A stretch of 64,000 nucleotides of DNA from Turritopsis dohrnii. Taxonomy: Eukaryota > Cnidaria > Hydrozoa > Anthoathecata > Oceaniidae. Under the pieces are notes generated by a model, which saw nothing but the letters and a program-made list of their open reading frames with translations, did no database searches and was not told the DNA's origin. Positions 53,045 through 64,000 of this stretch are shown here, in pieces. The stretch covers positions 1-64,000 of the forward strand of contig BQMF02000784.1 of assembly GCA_027922465.2 (NCBI GenBank), in the 5' to 3' direction. Every line of letters starts with the position of its first letter. The first letter of the stretch is position 1. Position numbers and translations under genes: made by a program.

Positions 53045-55544
53045 TTTATTTTTTAAAACCAATCGTTGATCAGTACAACAATACACTCAAAACGTATGGA
53101 GAAAAAACTTCAACTTTTTATTAGCTTTTGTTTTAAAAAAGTTACGCGCTCTAACATGGGTGCTATCAAACAGGGGGAAAATGGTTTCTCTTCTTAAAAA
53201 GTTCACACGGGAGGAGAGAAAAAAGGCACGTGCTAAATGAATAAATAGAATAAAAAAAACGTTCGATCAGAACGCTTAACAATTAAAAGAAGAAATTAAA
53301 TTATTAAAAGAAAAGCAAAAAAAAAAACATTTTGTTTTATGATACTCTTTTTTTACCTATCGGTTTTTAAACATTTTGATTGCTCAAAAAAAAAGGTTCA
53401 CCCGTCTCAGACAGTCAGGCAAGAGTTAGTGGCAAACCGAACATATGCTGCCACGTTCTGCCACTGCTGCTTTTTGTCCAAAATGTTTAATCAGTTAGTT
53501 TCTTTGTATTTAGTTGATGTACTGTTTTCAAAGCCAAGTCGACGTGGAATATAGAACTAACAATAATGATAAAAACAAAACGTTATTCCTATTAGTTCAT
53601 CAGCCAAAAAAAGTCACGTTCGATTGGGGTTGCAATGTATTTGCTTCGAACTCACGTCGCACACAAAAAAAGAAATAATTTCGCTCACAACTCAATCCAC
53701 CATTTTGCGTGACTTACAAACAAACAAACAAACAAACAAACAGACAGAGAATCGGCTATTAATATATAGACTAGCCGCCAAGGCGGCGTCGCTCGCCGCC
53801 CATGTCCAACTGCTCTGTATCACTGTATCAATAAACGTCAAATTTCCTTATAAACGGCTCGTACAACCAGAAGCAGATTCGAAGTCACAACCTCTGGTAA
53901 AACCAATCTTTTATCAGTGTAACAATACACTCAAAACGTATAGAGAGAAAACTTCAACTTTTTATTAACTTTTGTTTAAAAAAAGTTACGCGCTCTAACA
54001 TGGGTGCTATCAAACGTAAGGGGAAAATGGATTCTCTTCTTAAAAAGATCACACGGGAGGAGAGAAGAAAAGGCACGTGCTAAATGAATCAAGTGAATAA
54101 AAAAAACGTTCGATCTGATATAAAATAAAATAGATTAAAAGAAATCGATTAAAGACAACTATTATGACAAAAGCAAAAAAAAATATTTTGTTTTATGATA
54201 TTTTTTTTTACCTATAGGTTTTTAAACATTTTCATTACTCGAAAAAAAAGTTCACCCGTCTCAGACAGTCAGGCAAGGATACGTTAGGATACACTGGCAA
54301 ACCGAGATGCTACCACGTTCTCCCACGGCTGCTTTTTGTCCAAAATGTTTTATCAGTTAGTTTCTTTGTATTTAGTTGATGTATTGTTTTCAAAGCCAAG
54401 TCAACGTGGAATATAAAACTAACAAAATAATAAAAACGAAACGTTATTCCTATTAGTTCATCAGCCAAAAAAAGTCACGTTCGATTGGGGTTGCAATGTA
54501 TTTGCTTCGAACTCACGTCGCACACAAAAAAAGAAATAATTTCGCTCACAACTCAATCTACCATTTTGCGTGACTTACAAACAAACAAACAAACAAACAA
54601 ACAAACAAACAGACAGACAGAGAATCGGCTATTAATATATAGACTAGCCGCCAAGGCGGCGTCGCTCGCCGCCCATGTCCACTGTCCATGTATCACTGTA
54701 TCAATAAACGTAAAATTTCCTTATAAACGGCTCGTACAACTTGTGTTCAACCAGAAGCAGATTCGAAGTCACGACCTCTGGTAAAACCGATCTTTTATCA
54801 GTGTAACAATACACTCAAAACGTATAGAGAGAAAACTTCAACTTTTTATTAACTTTTGTTTTAAAAAAGTTACGCGCTCTAACATGGGTGCTATCAAACG
54901 TAAGGGGGAAATGGTTTCTCTTCTTAAAAAGTTCACACGGAGGAGAGAAAAAAGGCACGTGCTAAATGAATAAATAGAATAAAAAAACGTTCGATTAGAA
55001 CGCTTAACAATTAAAAGAAGAAATTAAATTATTAAAAGAAAAGCAAAAAAAAAAAAAACATTTTGTTTTGATATGATACTCTTTTTTTACCTATCGGTTT
55101 TTAAACATTTTGATTGCTCAAAAAAAAAGTTCACCCGTCTCAGACAGTCAGGCAAGAGTTAGTGGCAAACCGAACATATGCAGCCACGTTCTGCCACTGC
55201 TGTTTTTTGTCCAAAATGTTTAATCAGTTAGTTTCTTTATATTTAGTTGATGTACTGTTTTCAAAGCCAAGTCAACGTGGAATATAAAACTAACAATAAT
55301 GATAAAAACAAAACGTTATTCCTATTAGTTCATCAGCCAAAAAAAGTCACGTTCGATTGGGGTTGCAATGTATTTGCTTCGAACTCACGTCGCACACAAA
55401 AAAAGAAATAATTTCGCTCACAACTTAATCTACCATTTTGCGTGACAGACAAACAAACAGACAGACAGACAGACAGAGAATCGGCTATTAATATATAGAC
55501 TAGCCGCCAAGGCGGCGTCGCTCGCCGCCCATGTCCACCTTCAG

Positions 55545-56158
55545 TATGCGTTGGGTTCACGAAAAATAAAATTAAGGATTTACCAATAATAAGTGTGCCC
55601 ATGTTGCGCAGAGCTCGAAAAACTGATCAAAAAAATGTATGGGATCCTTTTCCTATGGTCAACCGTTAGAGAGATATCTTCGTTCAAACATTTTGATGAC
55701 GTCACAGACCCGTCCCCCAAAAAATTTGGCTTAAATTTGAGTTCACCGAAAATAAAAATTAAGGATTTAGCAATAATAAGTGTGACCATGTTGTAGAGCT
55801 CGAAAAACTGATCAAAAAAATGTATGGGATCGTTTTCCTACGATCAACCGTTTCGGAGATATCGTCGATCAAAATTTTGATGACGTCATAGACCCGTCCC
55901 CCAAAAAAATTAGACCCAAATTTTTCGTCACTCTATCGCCTGCATCGCGGACCCCAAAAAACGTCAGTTATCCCTATTGGTTACCGAGATAATTTTCCCT
56001 AAACGTCTCATTCGATTAGGGTCTCAATACAATGGTTTCACACTGACGTCGCACAAAATAAAATAAACTAATCACTCTCACAACTCAATCTACCATTTTG
56101 CGTGAATTACAAACAAACAAACGCACAAAAAAACAAACAAACAAACAAACAGAGAATC
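55545..56158 (+). repeat. F4-family repeat body with an internal duplication of about 185 bp
   Basis: 55559-55730 and 55744-55912 are direct copies (ATTAAGGATTTA, AGCTCGAAAAACTGATC, ATGTATGGGATC, GATGACGTCA, CCCGTCCCCCAAAAAA in order). This is followed by the GACCCCAAAAAACGTCAG block and an (AAAC)n tract. The sequence ends AGAGAATC at the hAT-like insertion and resumes at 61937 as GAATCGGCTATCAATATATAG. Confidence 0.75.
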
Positions 56159-57722
56159 CAGGGGCGGATCCAGGGTTAGGCAACTTAGGCAAATGCCTAA
56201 CCCAAAATCAGTTAAATAATGTTTTTCATAAAATTGTATGAAAAAGCTAGGAGGATAGAAAAGAGAAGGAGAAACAACTCAAATTTAAAGCCTATTCAAA
56301 CTATTCAAATTTTGCATTGTTTTTAAATTGAATAGAAACGTAAGCGCGATGCGCTCGTCCCAGTTTTTTCCGCGCAAAAATGATGAAGTTCTATTTTCTC
56401 CTAATTGAAGCCTATATAAAAAATATACTAATTTATCCCCTGAGAGACCACTATTAAGCTTTTATCTATTGAAAATAGACCGATATGTCCCTCACTGTGG
56501 GTTTCAAAACATTCGGCGTCAAAAACCCGAGAGGAAATTTATAAAAATCGCCATTTTGAGCTTCGACAGCAAGGTGCATGTGCTCTCACTGATCATGTTT
56601 TTTTTTGAAGAAATACTTGTGCGTGTGTTTTGCGTGATTTATATAATCTTTCTTGTGAATTTATCTGTCAGTTTCTTTTTATTTGAACAGTTTTGATTCA
56701 GGATTACGTAAGTTATAAGGATTTGTTTCACAGTGATTTACTGTCGCTTTCTTAATATATTTTGCATAAATTAACTTTCAAAAATTTTACTCAGTCAGCA
56801 TTATGTTTTTACTTACAGCTCTCTGTAATGCCTCTCTGTTATTACTTTTGATTAATACTGTTTCTGTTCTCCAGGAATTCTTTTGAGAAATATTTGTTGT
56901 ATATAGTTAAAAAATAAAAAGTTGGTTGCTCATGGATTTGTCACTTTTAGGTATTTCACTTTCTCTTGCTTGGTTAAATTCTTTGACTTTTGAACATAGT
57001 GTGTTGTTGCTAGCCACTGGCAACTTGGTATATTGTAAATGCATATTTTTCCCTTTCCTAGAGCATATAATCTAGAATTGATATTGTCAAAAATTATTAA
57101 AAAAGAAGAAAAAAACAACCATGAAGGAGTGTTTTGGTGTAGTAGTTGAACATGAAGAACCAAATGTGTACCCTCAGTAACCTCTGTAGTAGTTAGTAGC
57201 TTCACAAGAAGAGTTCAAAGGATTGAATCACAACAACCTAAGTATGTTGGGGATGCTCCTGAATTTTCAATACATGATGATTCGTGTAATATCTGTTTTG
57301 TGCCTGCTAAAACATCATTAAGATTTAGTGAGAATTAGTAAACAAACATAGCATTTCTACAAGAACAGCAAGACCACGGAACTGGTGATTTTAAAATTGA
57401 CTCAGAGGAAGAAATAACAATAGAGCTCCTGGATGAGTTTAACGAATTCGAAGAATTTAAGATGAAAGTCTGGACGATATTTTAGTGGAAGATTTCCAAG
57501 AGTAAAATCTGCTACCCCTGAAATCACATTTATTGACGAAAAATATCGTGAAGTAGCTGGACTACAAGACATAGTCACAACTGAGCTTGTGTGTCAATCG
57601 TGTGTCAAATGTTTTTAAGAAGAAGTCGTTCTTCGAAAAACATATTTGAGATGTGCTAAACTATTTTATATATTATTTTTTTGCTAGCTACCTAGTGTAG
57701 TAGCTACCCACTGTATTATTTT

Positions 57723-58710
57723 TTGCCCCCGCAGCGAGCGTAAGCGAGCGAGGAGGCATAGTAGTTTCACGAGATAGGCGAATGTCAGTTTCCGATTTTG
57801 TTCTTCATCTTCATCCTCCAACTTTCGTGTTGATGTCACACGGTGGTATACAATTATTAGCTGACTTTGCTTTTTTCACAGCATGGTACCGTAGGTAGGA
57901 GACAGAATGTTTTTTTCCTAATTTATTATTATACTATACTATGTTATTTAAGAAGTTCGTATCCTAAAATTTCTTAGACATTTTTCATATTACTTTTGTG
58001 TTGTTTTAGTAAAGTGAACGACTAGGAATTTAAAGCACAGCTTGAAATCTGAAATTTTGCCAACAACATTTTATTTTTGTATAGCTATGTTTTAGCTCTA
58101 AATAATCTTTCATTCGATGAATTTTATTCAATGCACTGGTTTTTGGCGGATCTTGCCTTAAAAAGATTTTAATTGGATTTCTGTGTATGCAAGAAAGCCT
58201 ACAAATTGTCGTTCTTTGTGTTTTCCTTCTTTGTCCTCCAAACCTGGTGTGATCATGATCAATAAAACCTTCTTATATTTTTTTCTTCTTTTTTATGTAA
58301 ACTTTGGCTATTTCTTGTTTCGAATCAAAGTTTGAAACGCAGATTTCTAATGGATTTTTCGCTTTAACTTTTTTTTTAAAAAAATTTTTTTTCTTTCTTT
58401 TGGCTCTTACAGAATTTCTTTAACAAAAATGTTTATCTTATTTTAATTATAAAATACGTATCCATGGTTTCAGTTCACACATTTCTTTTGTTTGTAGCCA
58501 ATACTTTCTGATATCACTTGTTAAGCCTTAATTACACTTTTTGAAAGGTATAAATTAACATCAGTGTGACATAGGACTAAGAGATAACAAAAAGTAACAA
58601 AGTTTTCTTTGTTTTTGTTTCCGTTGTATAGCTTGCAATGTATAGCTTGCTGTGTGTACAAATTGGAATGCTTAAAGGCGGGGGCATTTTTAGCTAAAGC
58701 TACATGCTAG
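57723..58710 (+). mobile_element. Helentron-like noncoding element, family A copy 3
   Basis: Starts TTGCCCCCGCAGCGAGCG; ends GGCGGGGGCATTTTTAGC, the TAGCTAAAGCTA hairpin and CATGCTAG. The flanking base is T on each side. At 988 bp it is the shortest copy, and its body is collinear with the other two. Confidence 0.75.
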
Positions 58711-60526
58711 TTTATTCATGTAAAAAAAGTTCTTCATTTAGCTAGGTGACCTTATAGTGTTTTAGTTTGTTAATGATGAGGTCTCAAACTATGACTGTTT
58801 TAATCTTTCTTATATTTTACTGGTTCATCTATATAAATGTTTTAACTCCCTACTAAGGTTTTACTTTCAACTGTATATATGCATGCTTAAAGGTGTACAG
58901 ATTTTATATGTCCTGATGATGATTTTATTCGACGTTTTTATTTAAATCTTGTTATCTTATTTTACTTTGAATTTTAAAGTTTCCAAGATGCATAAATTCG
59001 GAATTGATTTCTTGTTATATGTTTTGAAACTATGATATCCATGATTATTTTAATAATATATTCCCCTCACTGTTAGGAGAAACAGTTTGTGATCAAAAAC
59101 TATTACATCATGAGTTGGTGTAAGCCAATAACATTTCGCCCGGATTGTTTTTTGAAAAACCAATCGCATTGCTACAGCTTAAATTATGTTAAATTATTTC
59201 TTTGTTCAAAGAAAGATTATGCAGTTAACCGCTAATTTTAAAATTTAGATTTGAATAGAGCCACACGCTAGCGCATCGAGCTTATTACAATGGAAAAACT
59301 AGAGTTGTTTCTCCTTCTCTTTTTCTATCCTCCTAGGAAAAAGGTATTGTATTACAATAATCAAAAAATAATCGAAAATATCAAGAGATTCTCGCATCCA
59401 ATCCGCCCGATCCTTTCTTTCCCAAATAGGATTATTATTCTCTCCCGGCGCGAGGCGCGGCGCGCGCCATGATGTTAAAAATTAATGTTTTTTACAGCTT
59501 GAGTTTATAGGTAGTGATCTCTACCCCGAGAACGCCTTCTCATAGTCACATTGACAACACAGACTAGTGCCTAACGCTCACCTTAGGCGAACAAAATTTG
59601 CCTAAGGAGCCCCGGGTTTACACACTTTAATGAATGAACTGGAAGAAAATTTGCCTAAGGAGCCATGGGTTTACACACTTTAAATGAATGAACCAGAAGA
59701 AAATTTGCCTAAGGTACAACCATGGGTTTACACACTTTATTGAATGAATGGTCACCAAATCTGCACAAAACGACCGTGGGGGACCTTCGAATTAGATCCA
59801 GTTCAACATGGATTTGCTAGAAAACATCGTTGCAGCTTTTGATAGCAATAATGAAGTATTAATTAGGAAATTTTGAATTCACTTAATACATCTGTTGAAA
59901 ACTGACTTCAAAATCTAGGAAAAGCATTTTTTTTCGAGTTGTGTCTTCTTTTGCTTTTGCGAAATGAAAACATTGTGGCTGCTTTAAAGCAAGTGTCTTA
60001 TTATTTTATGTAATATAAATGATTAGCATGGATTATTAGCACCATAATTCGTTGACAGTTAATTATTAGCTCAGCTATGTATGATAAGTTTGTTTGTGTC
60101 AACTGAACCGAAGCCTATTCTTTATTGATTTAATGATGTATATAAATATTTTTGGTATCTGTTTCTGTTAACCAAAAATGCATCTGTAAATGTTATGGAG
60201 TTACGTTTGAATGACTGAGTTTATAATACACAAAGTCATTGTTATTTTTCTGAGTTGTTTTGTGTAGGCAGCTGCATGGTTTTTTTAGCACCAGTATCTC
60301 TTAACTTTTGTACAGTTCAGTATAATTTTTCTTGGTTCGAGATGACTGTCTGGTTTTGAATTAAAGAACTTTAAAAGGATCCTGTGTGTGTCCAAAATGA
60401 TATGAACCAATATGATAGAGATCAAAAAGCCTCTTGTTAGTATTACTTACTTCCAGTTTCTGAGATTATGTATTTAATTTTCGAAATCTTACATTCACTT
60501 TATGCAATGCATTATGATGTATATAA
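58711..60526. other. Noncoding interior of the hAT-like element (left of MITE)
   Basis: Apart from the 59598-59748 array and an inverted match of 59290-59340 to 56245-56285, I see no structure or gene here. Confidence 0.4.
59598..59748. repeat. Three tandem copies of a roughly 55-bp unit
   Basis: Each unit contains AAATTTGCCTAAGG, then TGGGTTTACACACTTTA and TGAATGAA. The TTGCCTAAGG phrase echoes the terminal AGGCAA motifs of the surrounding hAT-like element, so the array may be a subterminal transposase-binding region. Confidence 0.75.
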
Positions 60527-60691
60527 CAGTGGTGGATCTAGACGTATGTCGAAATTTGTGTAGGAGAGCATTAACATAATTTGTGAATTCAATTTATATT
60601 ACCAATGGGATTATTTGGACGCTTTTCTTTTATGGTTAGATTGCTAACATTCTCCTACACAAATTTCGACATACCTCTAGATCCGCCACTG
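60527..60691. mobile_element. 165-bp hAT-type MITE, sister of 34983-35147
   Basis: Ends CAGTGGTGGATCTAGACG and inverted CAGTGGCGGATCTAGAGG. TATAA flanks both sides (60522-60526, 60692-60696). Same length and arms as the copy in the reverse LINE, but in the opposite orientation. Confidence 0.9.
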
Positions 60692-60696
60692 TATAA

Positions 60697-61935
60697 TAAG
60701 ATAGTGTATAGGTTAAACTTCTCATCGCAAGTTATCATTAATACTATATCTTTTTAATTTACTATAGAGAGAAAGGGCGTGAGTGATAAGAAAATGAAGT
60801 TATAATATATTGAGAGTTTATACACATAAACAAAGAATAAAAATCTTATTCTTATACGTAATTATACATCACAATTATGTATTGTATGATTTTATGATTT
60901 TTAAATCAAAATATCTGCCCAAGGAAACAGAATTTCCAAATACTAAGACTTCTGAAACAACTTTGTGCATTCTATCATCTCTCGAAATATCATTTTGGAT
61001 GCAGGAACACTTTAACATCTTTGGAGTTATTCTTTCATTTTACAAAAACCTATGTTATGTCTTCTTTTGAAAAAGGTAATTACATAATGTTTTAGCTTGA
61101 CTTCTTGTTTCCTATGCTACATTAAATTCTGGAAAAAATGTTGTAGCTCTTATTAAAGAGGAAGCAGTACATAGTTTATCTGTTGTTGTGTAGTTTTAGG
61201 TTCTTGGACTTGTCTCAGGGATTTCTGTGAACACCATCTTTTACTATATTGTGGTTGACATTAATTATTTAACCATGGATCATTTTTAGGGTAGGGTATA
61301 CTATAATTTGATTTGATGAACGCCTAGTGCAAAAATCTGTTTTTATTTTGCTGCCGGATAATGATCAAGGAGCTTGTCTGTAACTTTGATTTTGGTCATT
61401 TTACTCTATTTCTTAACATTATTTCTTTTCTTTTCTTTCTATCTGACCATCTTGACCAGTACATAGATGAAATATCATGTATTTATCTGAGTGCTCCAAT
61501 CTATCATGGTATAGGTGATAGAAAATTTATTTATTTGATTCAGTATGTTTTCATTTGATGGATTCTTCCTGTTCATGTACAAGCAATCAAGAAAATGAAG
61601 AAGATAACAGATGAAGTAATTTATTGGTTATTTACTTAACCTCCAATCTGGCAGAAAATATTATTTTGGCCTACATAAAGTAGTTCAATACATTCCATTC
61701 ATACTCAATTAGTTTTCTTTTGTTTATTTCCCTTATTCCATTAGTGCAACAATACAGACTTGCATTATAACACTCCTTACATTAGGACGAATGAATTCGA
61801 GTTTATATTTTTTACATTTCGAAAAGTATGTATTAGATTGGGCGTAAACTGGCGTAAATTTCATCGATTGCGCCCTCATGTGTGTTCGGCAAAAAAAAAT
61901 TTGCCTAACCCTTAAAAAATCCTAGATCCGCCCCT
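60697..61935. other. Noncoding interior of the hAT-like element (right of MITE)
   Basis: AT-rich sequence with short chance frames (for example 60810-61070) that match no domain I know. The right-terminal AGGCAA-type motif is at about 61900. Confidence 0.4.
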
Positions 61936-62175
61936 GGAATCGGCTATCAATATATAGATAATAATGTTTTAATAATGTATACTAGTAACCCGTGTAAAAA
62001 TTTTTTACAGGTTTTAATCGATGTGAGCTGAACAGAGAGAAAGGCTTATTATAATGAATTTTAGTATGATAAAGTTCCTCAATTGTTTGGAATGTAGAAT
62101 GTTGTTTAGAATGTAGTATCCCGTGTAGAACAGCATGTTTTAATTCATCAAAAAAAAAAAAAAAAAAAAAAAAAA

Positions 62176-62939
62176 TACGCGCTGTGCGTCCACTTTTTTC
62201 ACTTTTTACATAAATTGTATATATTGAAGATGCAATGCATTGGTTCCCCATGATTAAAAATATCTAACGTCAATACAGAAAAAAACACTCTTCACTCTTT
62301 TAATTAAAAATCTCTAGGTATTCTGGCTAAAGCATATTTAGTATGAACAGAAAAGCTTTTTAATCAGAAGATCTGAAACACATCAAAATATTCGTAATAA
62401 ATCTTTCACGATACGATGTATGCAGTAGTAAAAATAAATTGTGCGTACAGGTAAACAACAAAAAGATTAAAATCGCTGTAACTGTTCATGGAATCCACAC
62501 CCCAATGTAAATAAAAGCCAAACGCGAAAGTGGTAAAAGTGTCGAAATGTGAATTAAAAACAATTGCGATTTTCTTTACGAACCCAGACCGTCATGATAT
62601 TCATTTCTTCAATCCCGTATTATTTGAAAAGTAATGACGCAGAAACCCTATTAATACTATAAGAAAAAATAAAAAAAACAAACAAACAAAAGAGTTCTAA
62701 AGCGTACTTACCCTAAAAACATAAATCTTCGCGCAATACTTTCGTTGTTGTCTATTGTTTGATCTCACAAATAATCAAAACATTTGAAACGATTAAATGC
62801 AATGCAATGTTTTCCCCTATACTAATCGTAGAAAATTATTAACCGCCGTGGTCTAACACTCCATTATGAATAAGTGACCGCAAAACGACCCGAAATTTTA
62901 GAGAGTGAAAGCGTGAAAAAAGCGGATGCACAGCGCGTA
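62176..62939. mobile_element. TA-flanked short DNA element
   Basis: TACGCGCTGTGCGTCCACTT at 62176 is inverted at 62939 (read inward: TACGCGCTGTGCATCCGCTT), and both arms continue into a TTTTCAC tract. An A-run of about 25 bases directly abuts the left end. Noncoding; Tc1/mariner-like by its TA boundaries, but the type is not proven. Confidence 0.65.
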
Positions 62940-62949
62940 TTAGAATATA

Positions 62950-63430
62950 GACTAGTATCCCCGGTAAAAACTTTTTACCGAACTTAACTTCGAAAAGGAT
63001 GGGTCAAAATCACCTTTCCCATGAACGATCCCCGTGATGAAAATTTCAATTTAGGAATTGGAAACGGAAAATGCAACCATGTTGTAGAGCTTAAAAAACT
63101 GATCAAAAAAATGTATGGGATCGTTTCGCTACGACCTACCGTTAGAGAGATATCGCTGATCAAAGATTTTGATGACGTCATATCCGCAGTACCAAATAAA
63201 ATTTAGGCCCAAATGATGCGTCACCCCATCACCCGTATCGCTGACCCCAAAAAACGTCAGTTATCCTTATTGGTTCTCGAGATATTTCCCCAAAAACGTC
63301 GCGTTCGATTGGGGATGCAATGCAATGAGCCCCCGTGATCATAAAAAAACTGACGTCAAATGATGCCACGTGCTTTTGGAATGATCGTGAAAAAAGTGTC
63401 TCTCGCCTCTACCACGTTCATTCAGCATCG
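62950..63430 (+). repeat. Fullest F4-family repeat copy
   Basis: Begins after GACTAG at 62951-62956 with TATCCCCGGTAAAAACTTT, a short inverted repeat (GGTAAAAA/TTTTTACC). It then runs through the CATGTTGTAGAGC, ATGTATGGGATCG, GATGACGTCA, CAAAAAACGTCAGTTATCC and GTGTCTCTCGCCTCTACC blocks. Portions recur at 9810-10012, 23860-23960, 55545-56100 and in the F3 units. Confidence 0.75.
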
Positions 63431-63500
63431 GAAATTTAGTTTGCGCATGCGTCGCCTAAACGGGATTTTTTAACGAAATACATAAGGGCGGCTTGGAGGG

Positions 63501-63749
63501 GTGTTTTTTCTTAATTTGTTTACTGACAAAAACAGGCGCAGAAAACAAGGAAATGGGAACGAACATGGTTTTAATTTATTGATTTATGAAGTTCATGATT
63601 CTTTCGATCACACTGTACAAGTTTCATATCAGAAATATTGCTGTAATGTTGATTACCACGAGCTGAAAAAAAGCATGTTTACTACATGCGTAAAAATAGC
63701 ACTTACGGAAATTGAATTTGAAGAAAAACTAGCATTGGAATTTCGTTGA
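63501..63749 (+). CDS. Unrecognised ORF, possibly a terminal exon
   Basis: 82 codons. From about 63537, after an acceptor-like AAAAACAG, the composition is protein-like (HDSFDHTVQVSYQKYCCNVD, then FTTCVKIALTEIEFEEKLAL), and it ends in a stop at 63747-63749. AATAAA occurs near 63900. I do not recognise the family. It could be the last exon of a host gene whose earlier exons were cut off by the F4 repeat, or it could be chance. Confidence 0.3.
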   Translation: MFFLNLFTDKNRRRKQGNGNEHGFNLLIYEVHDSFDHTVQVSYQKYCCNVDYHELKKSMFTTCVKIALTEIEFEEKLALEFR

Positions 63750-64000
63750 AACTTGGTTTATTTTGCTGTGGAACCATTTTGGAATGTTTTCCTGAAAACC
63801 TCATGGAGCTGTCAGTTTTTGTTCGTCTTCAAATGTATTACAAAGATGAGAGTTTTGACAACTGTATATTGCATATTCTGCATGGTTTCTTCGCTATGAT
63901 AATAAACTGATTATCCCCTAAAGAGGGTTTTAATCTTTACCAAACTTCAACAGAACGTAAACAAGGAAAGGAAGATTTGTTCATCAAGTCTGATCTTCTT

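Larger units (their letters stand above)
50866..55540 (+). repeat. Tandem array of about 860-875-bp units (family F3), split by a family R copy
   Basis: The landmark CCGCCAAGGCGGCGTCGCTC occurs at 50868, 53775, 54648 and 55504. Units 2 and 3 have periods of 873 and 856 bp. Unit 1 is interrupted by family R copy 4 plus a short local duplication. Each unit holds the same order: GC-rich hairpin (GCCGCC-AA-GGCGGC), GATTCGAAGTCAC region, an A/T-rich block, a TTCGATTGGGGTTGCAATG block, an (AAAC)n tract, and the end GGCTATTAATATATAGACTAG. There are no coding frames worth believing. Confidence 0.85.
56159..61936. mobile_element. 5.8-kb hAT-like element with 5-bp target duplication
   Basis: Ends CAGGGGCGGATCCAGGGTTA (56159) and, inverted, CAGGGGCGGATCTAGGATTT (61936). 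Both are followed by AGGCAA-type motifs. GAATC flanks both (56154-56158, 61937-61941), and removing the element restores the common repeat sequence GAGAATCGGCTAT. It contains a family A copy and a 165-bp MITE. About 57230-57620 looks like heavily decayed coding sequence (DFKIDSEEEITIELLDEF) of unknown nature. I found no hAT transposase motifs. Inverted internal segments at about 56245-56285 and 59290-59340 suggest a compound structure. Confidence 0.8.

Noticed and set aside
53624..53968. Plus-strand ORFs repeated in the tandem units (also 54485-54784)
   Set aside because: They recur only because the 860-875-bp unit is tandemly repeated, and they run through an (AAAC)n tract; no domain is visible.

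Overview
The window is AT-rich eukaryotic (animal) DNA. It has two well-supported host genes, both on the + strand in the left third, and then about 45 kb of densely nested transposons. The MIB1 and SoxC proteins show it is metazoan. Short introns (about 80-900 bp), an AT-rich genome, and the mix of Ginger, Tigger, hAT, Harbinger and non-LTR elements plus a HIRAN-domain fragment fit a cnidarian best. A sponge or another early-branching animal cannot be excluded from sequence alone.

Host genes. (1) 6043-16172 is a complete mind bomb 1 (MIB1) E3 ubiquitin ligase. I placed 21 coding exons by hand; every splice phase agrees, and the joined frame gives 995 residues ending in the family's C-terminal RING and ILLF tail. 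(2) 17438-18478 is a SoxC-type HMG-box factor (320 aa) with one 78-bp intron inside the HMG box. MIB1 drives Notch-ligand endocytosis and SoxC acts in progenitor/neural differentiation. Their adjacency, about 1.3 kb apart on the same strand, may only be coincidental.

Mobile layout. 340-4134: a LINE carrying a SINE and a small DNA transposon with a 6-bp target duplication. 19.4-23.9 kb: a TA-flanked MITE, a repeat remnant, a second LINE carrying a reverse SINE, and two palindromic MITEs. 24.0-25.0, 40.3-41.4 and 57.7-58.7 kb: three copies of a Helentron-like family (here family A). 26.4-27.8 kb: an intact three-exon MADF-BESS gene with a Harbinger transposase fragment in its intron. 28.5-29.6 kb: a large foldback element. 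29.6-37.4, 37.6-39.5, 43.1-44.9 and 51.1-53.0 kb: four copies of a roughly 1.9-kb noncoding family (family R). The first copy contains a hAT-like element, which itself holds a mariner-like MITE, and also a whole reverse-strand LINE. 41.8-49.9 kb: a Tigger element hosting a HIRAN fragment, one R copy and a 3.7-kb Ginger-like transposon that encodes a gypsy-type integrase, Pro-rich repeats, an F-box-like segment and a Ulp1-like protease. 49.9-50.7 kb: a deleted Tigger derivative. 50.9-55.5 kb: a tandem array of roughly 860-875-bp units. 56.2-61.9 kb: a 5.8-kb hAT-like element with a 5-bp target duplication.

From 26 kb rightwards I see no convincing host gene apart from the possibly domesticated MADF-BESS gene and a weak terminal ORF at 63.5 kb. 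All coordinates were read by eye; repeat boundaries without a target duplication are good to a few bases at best.
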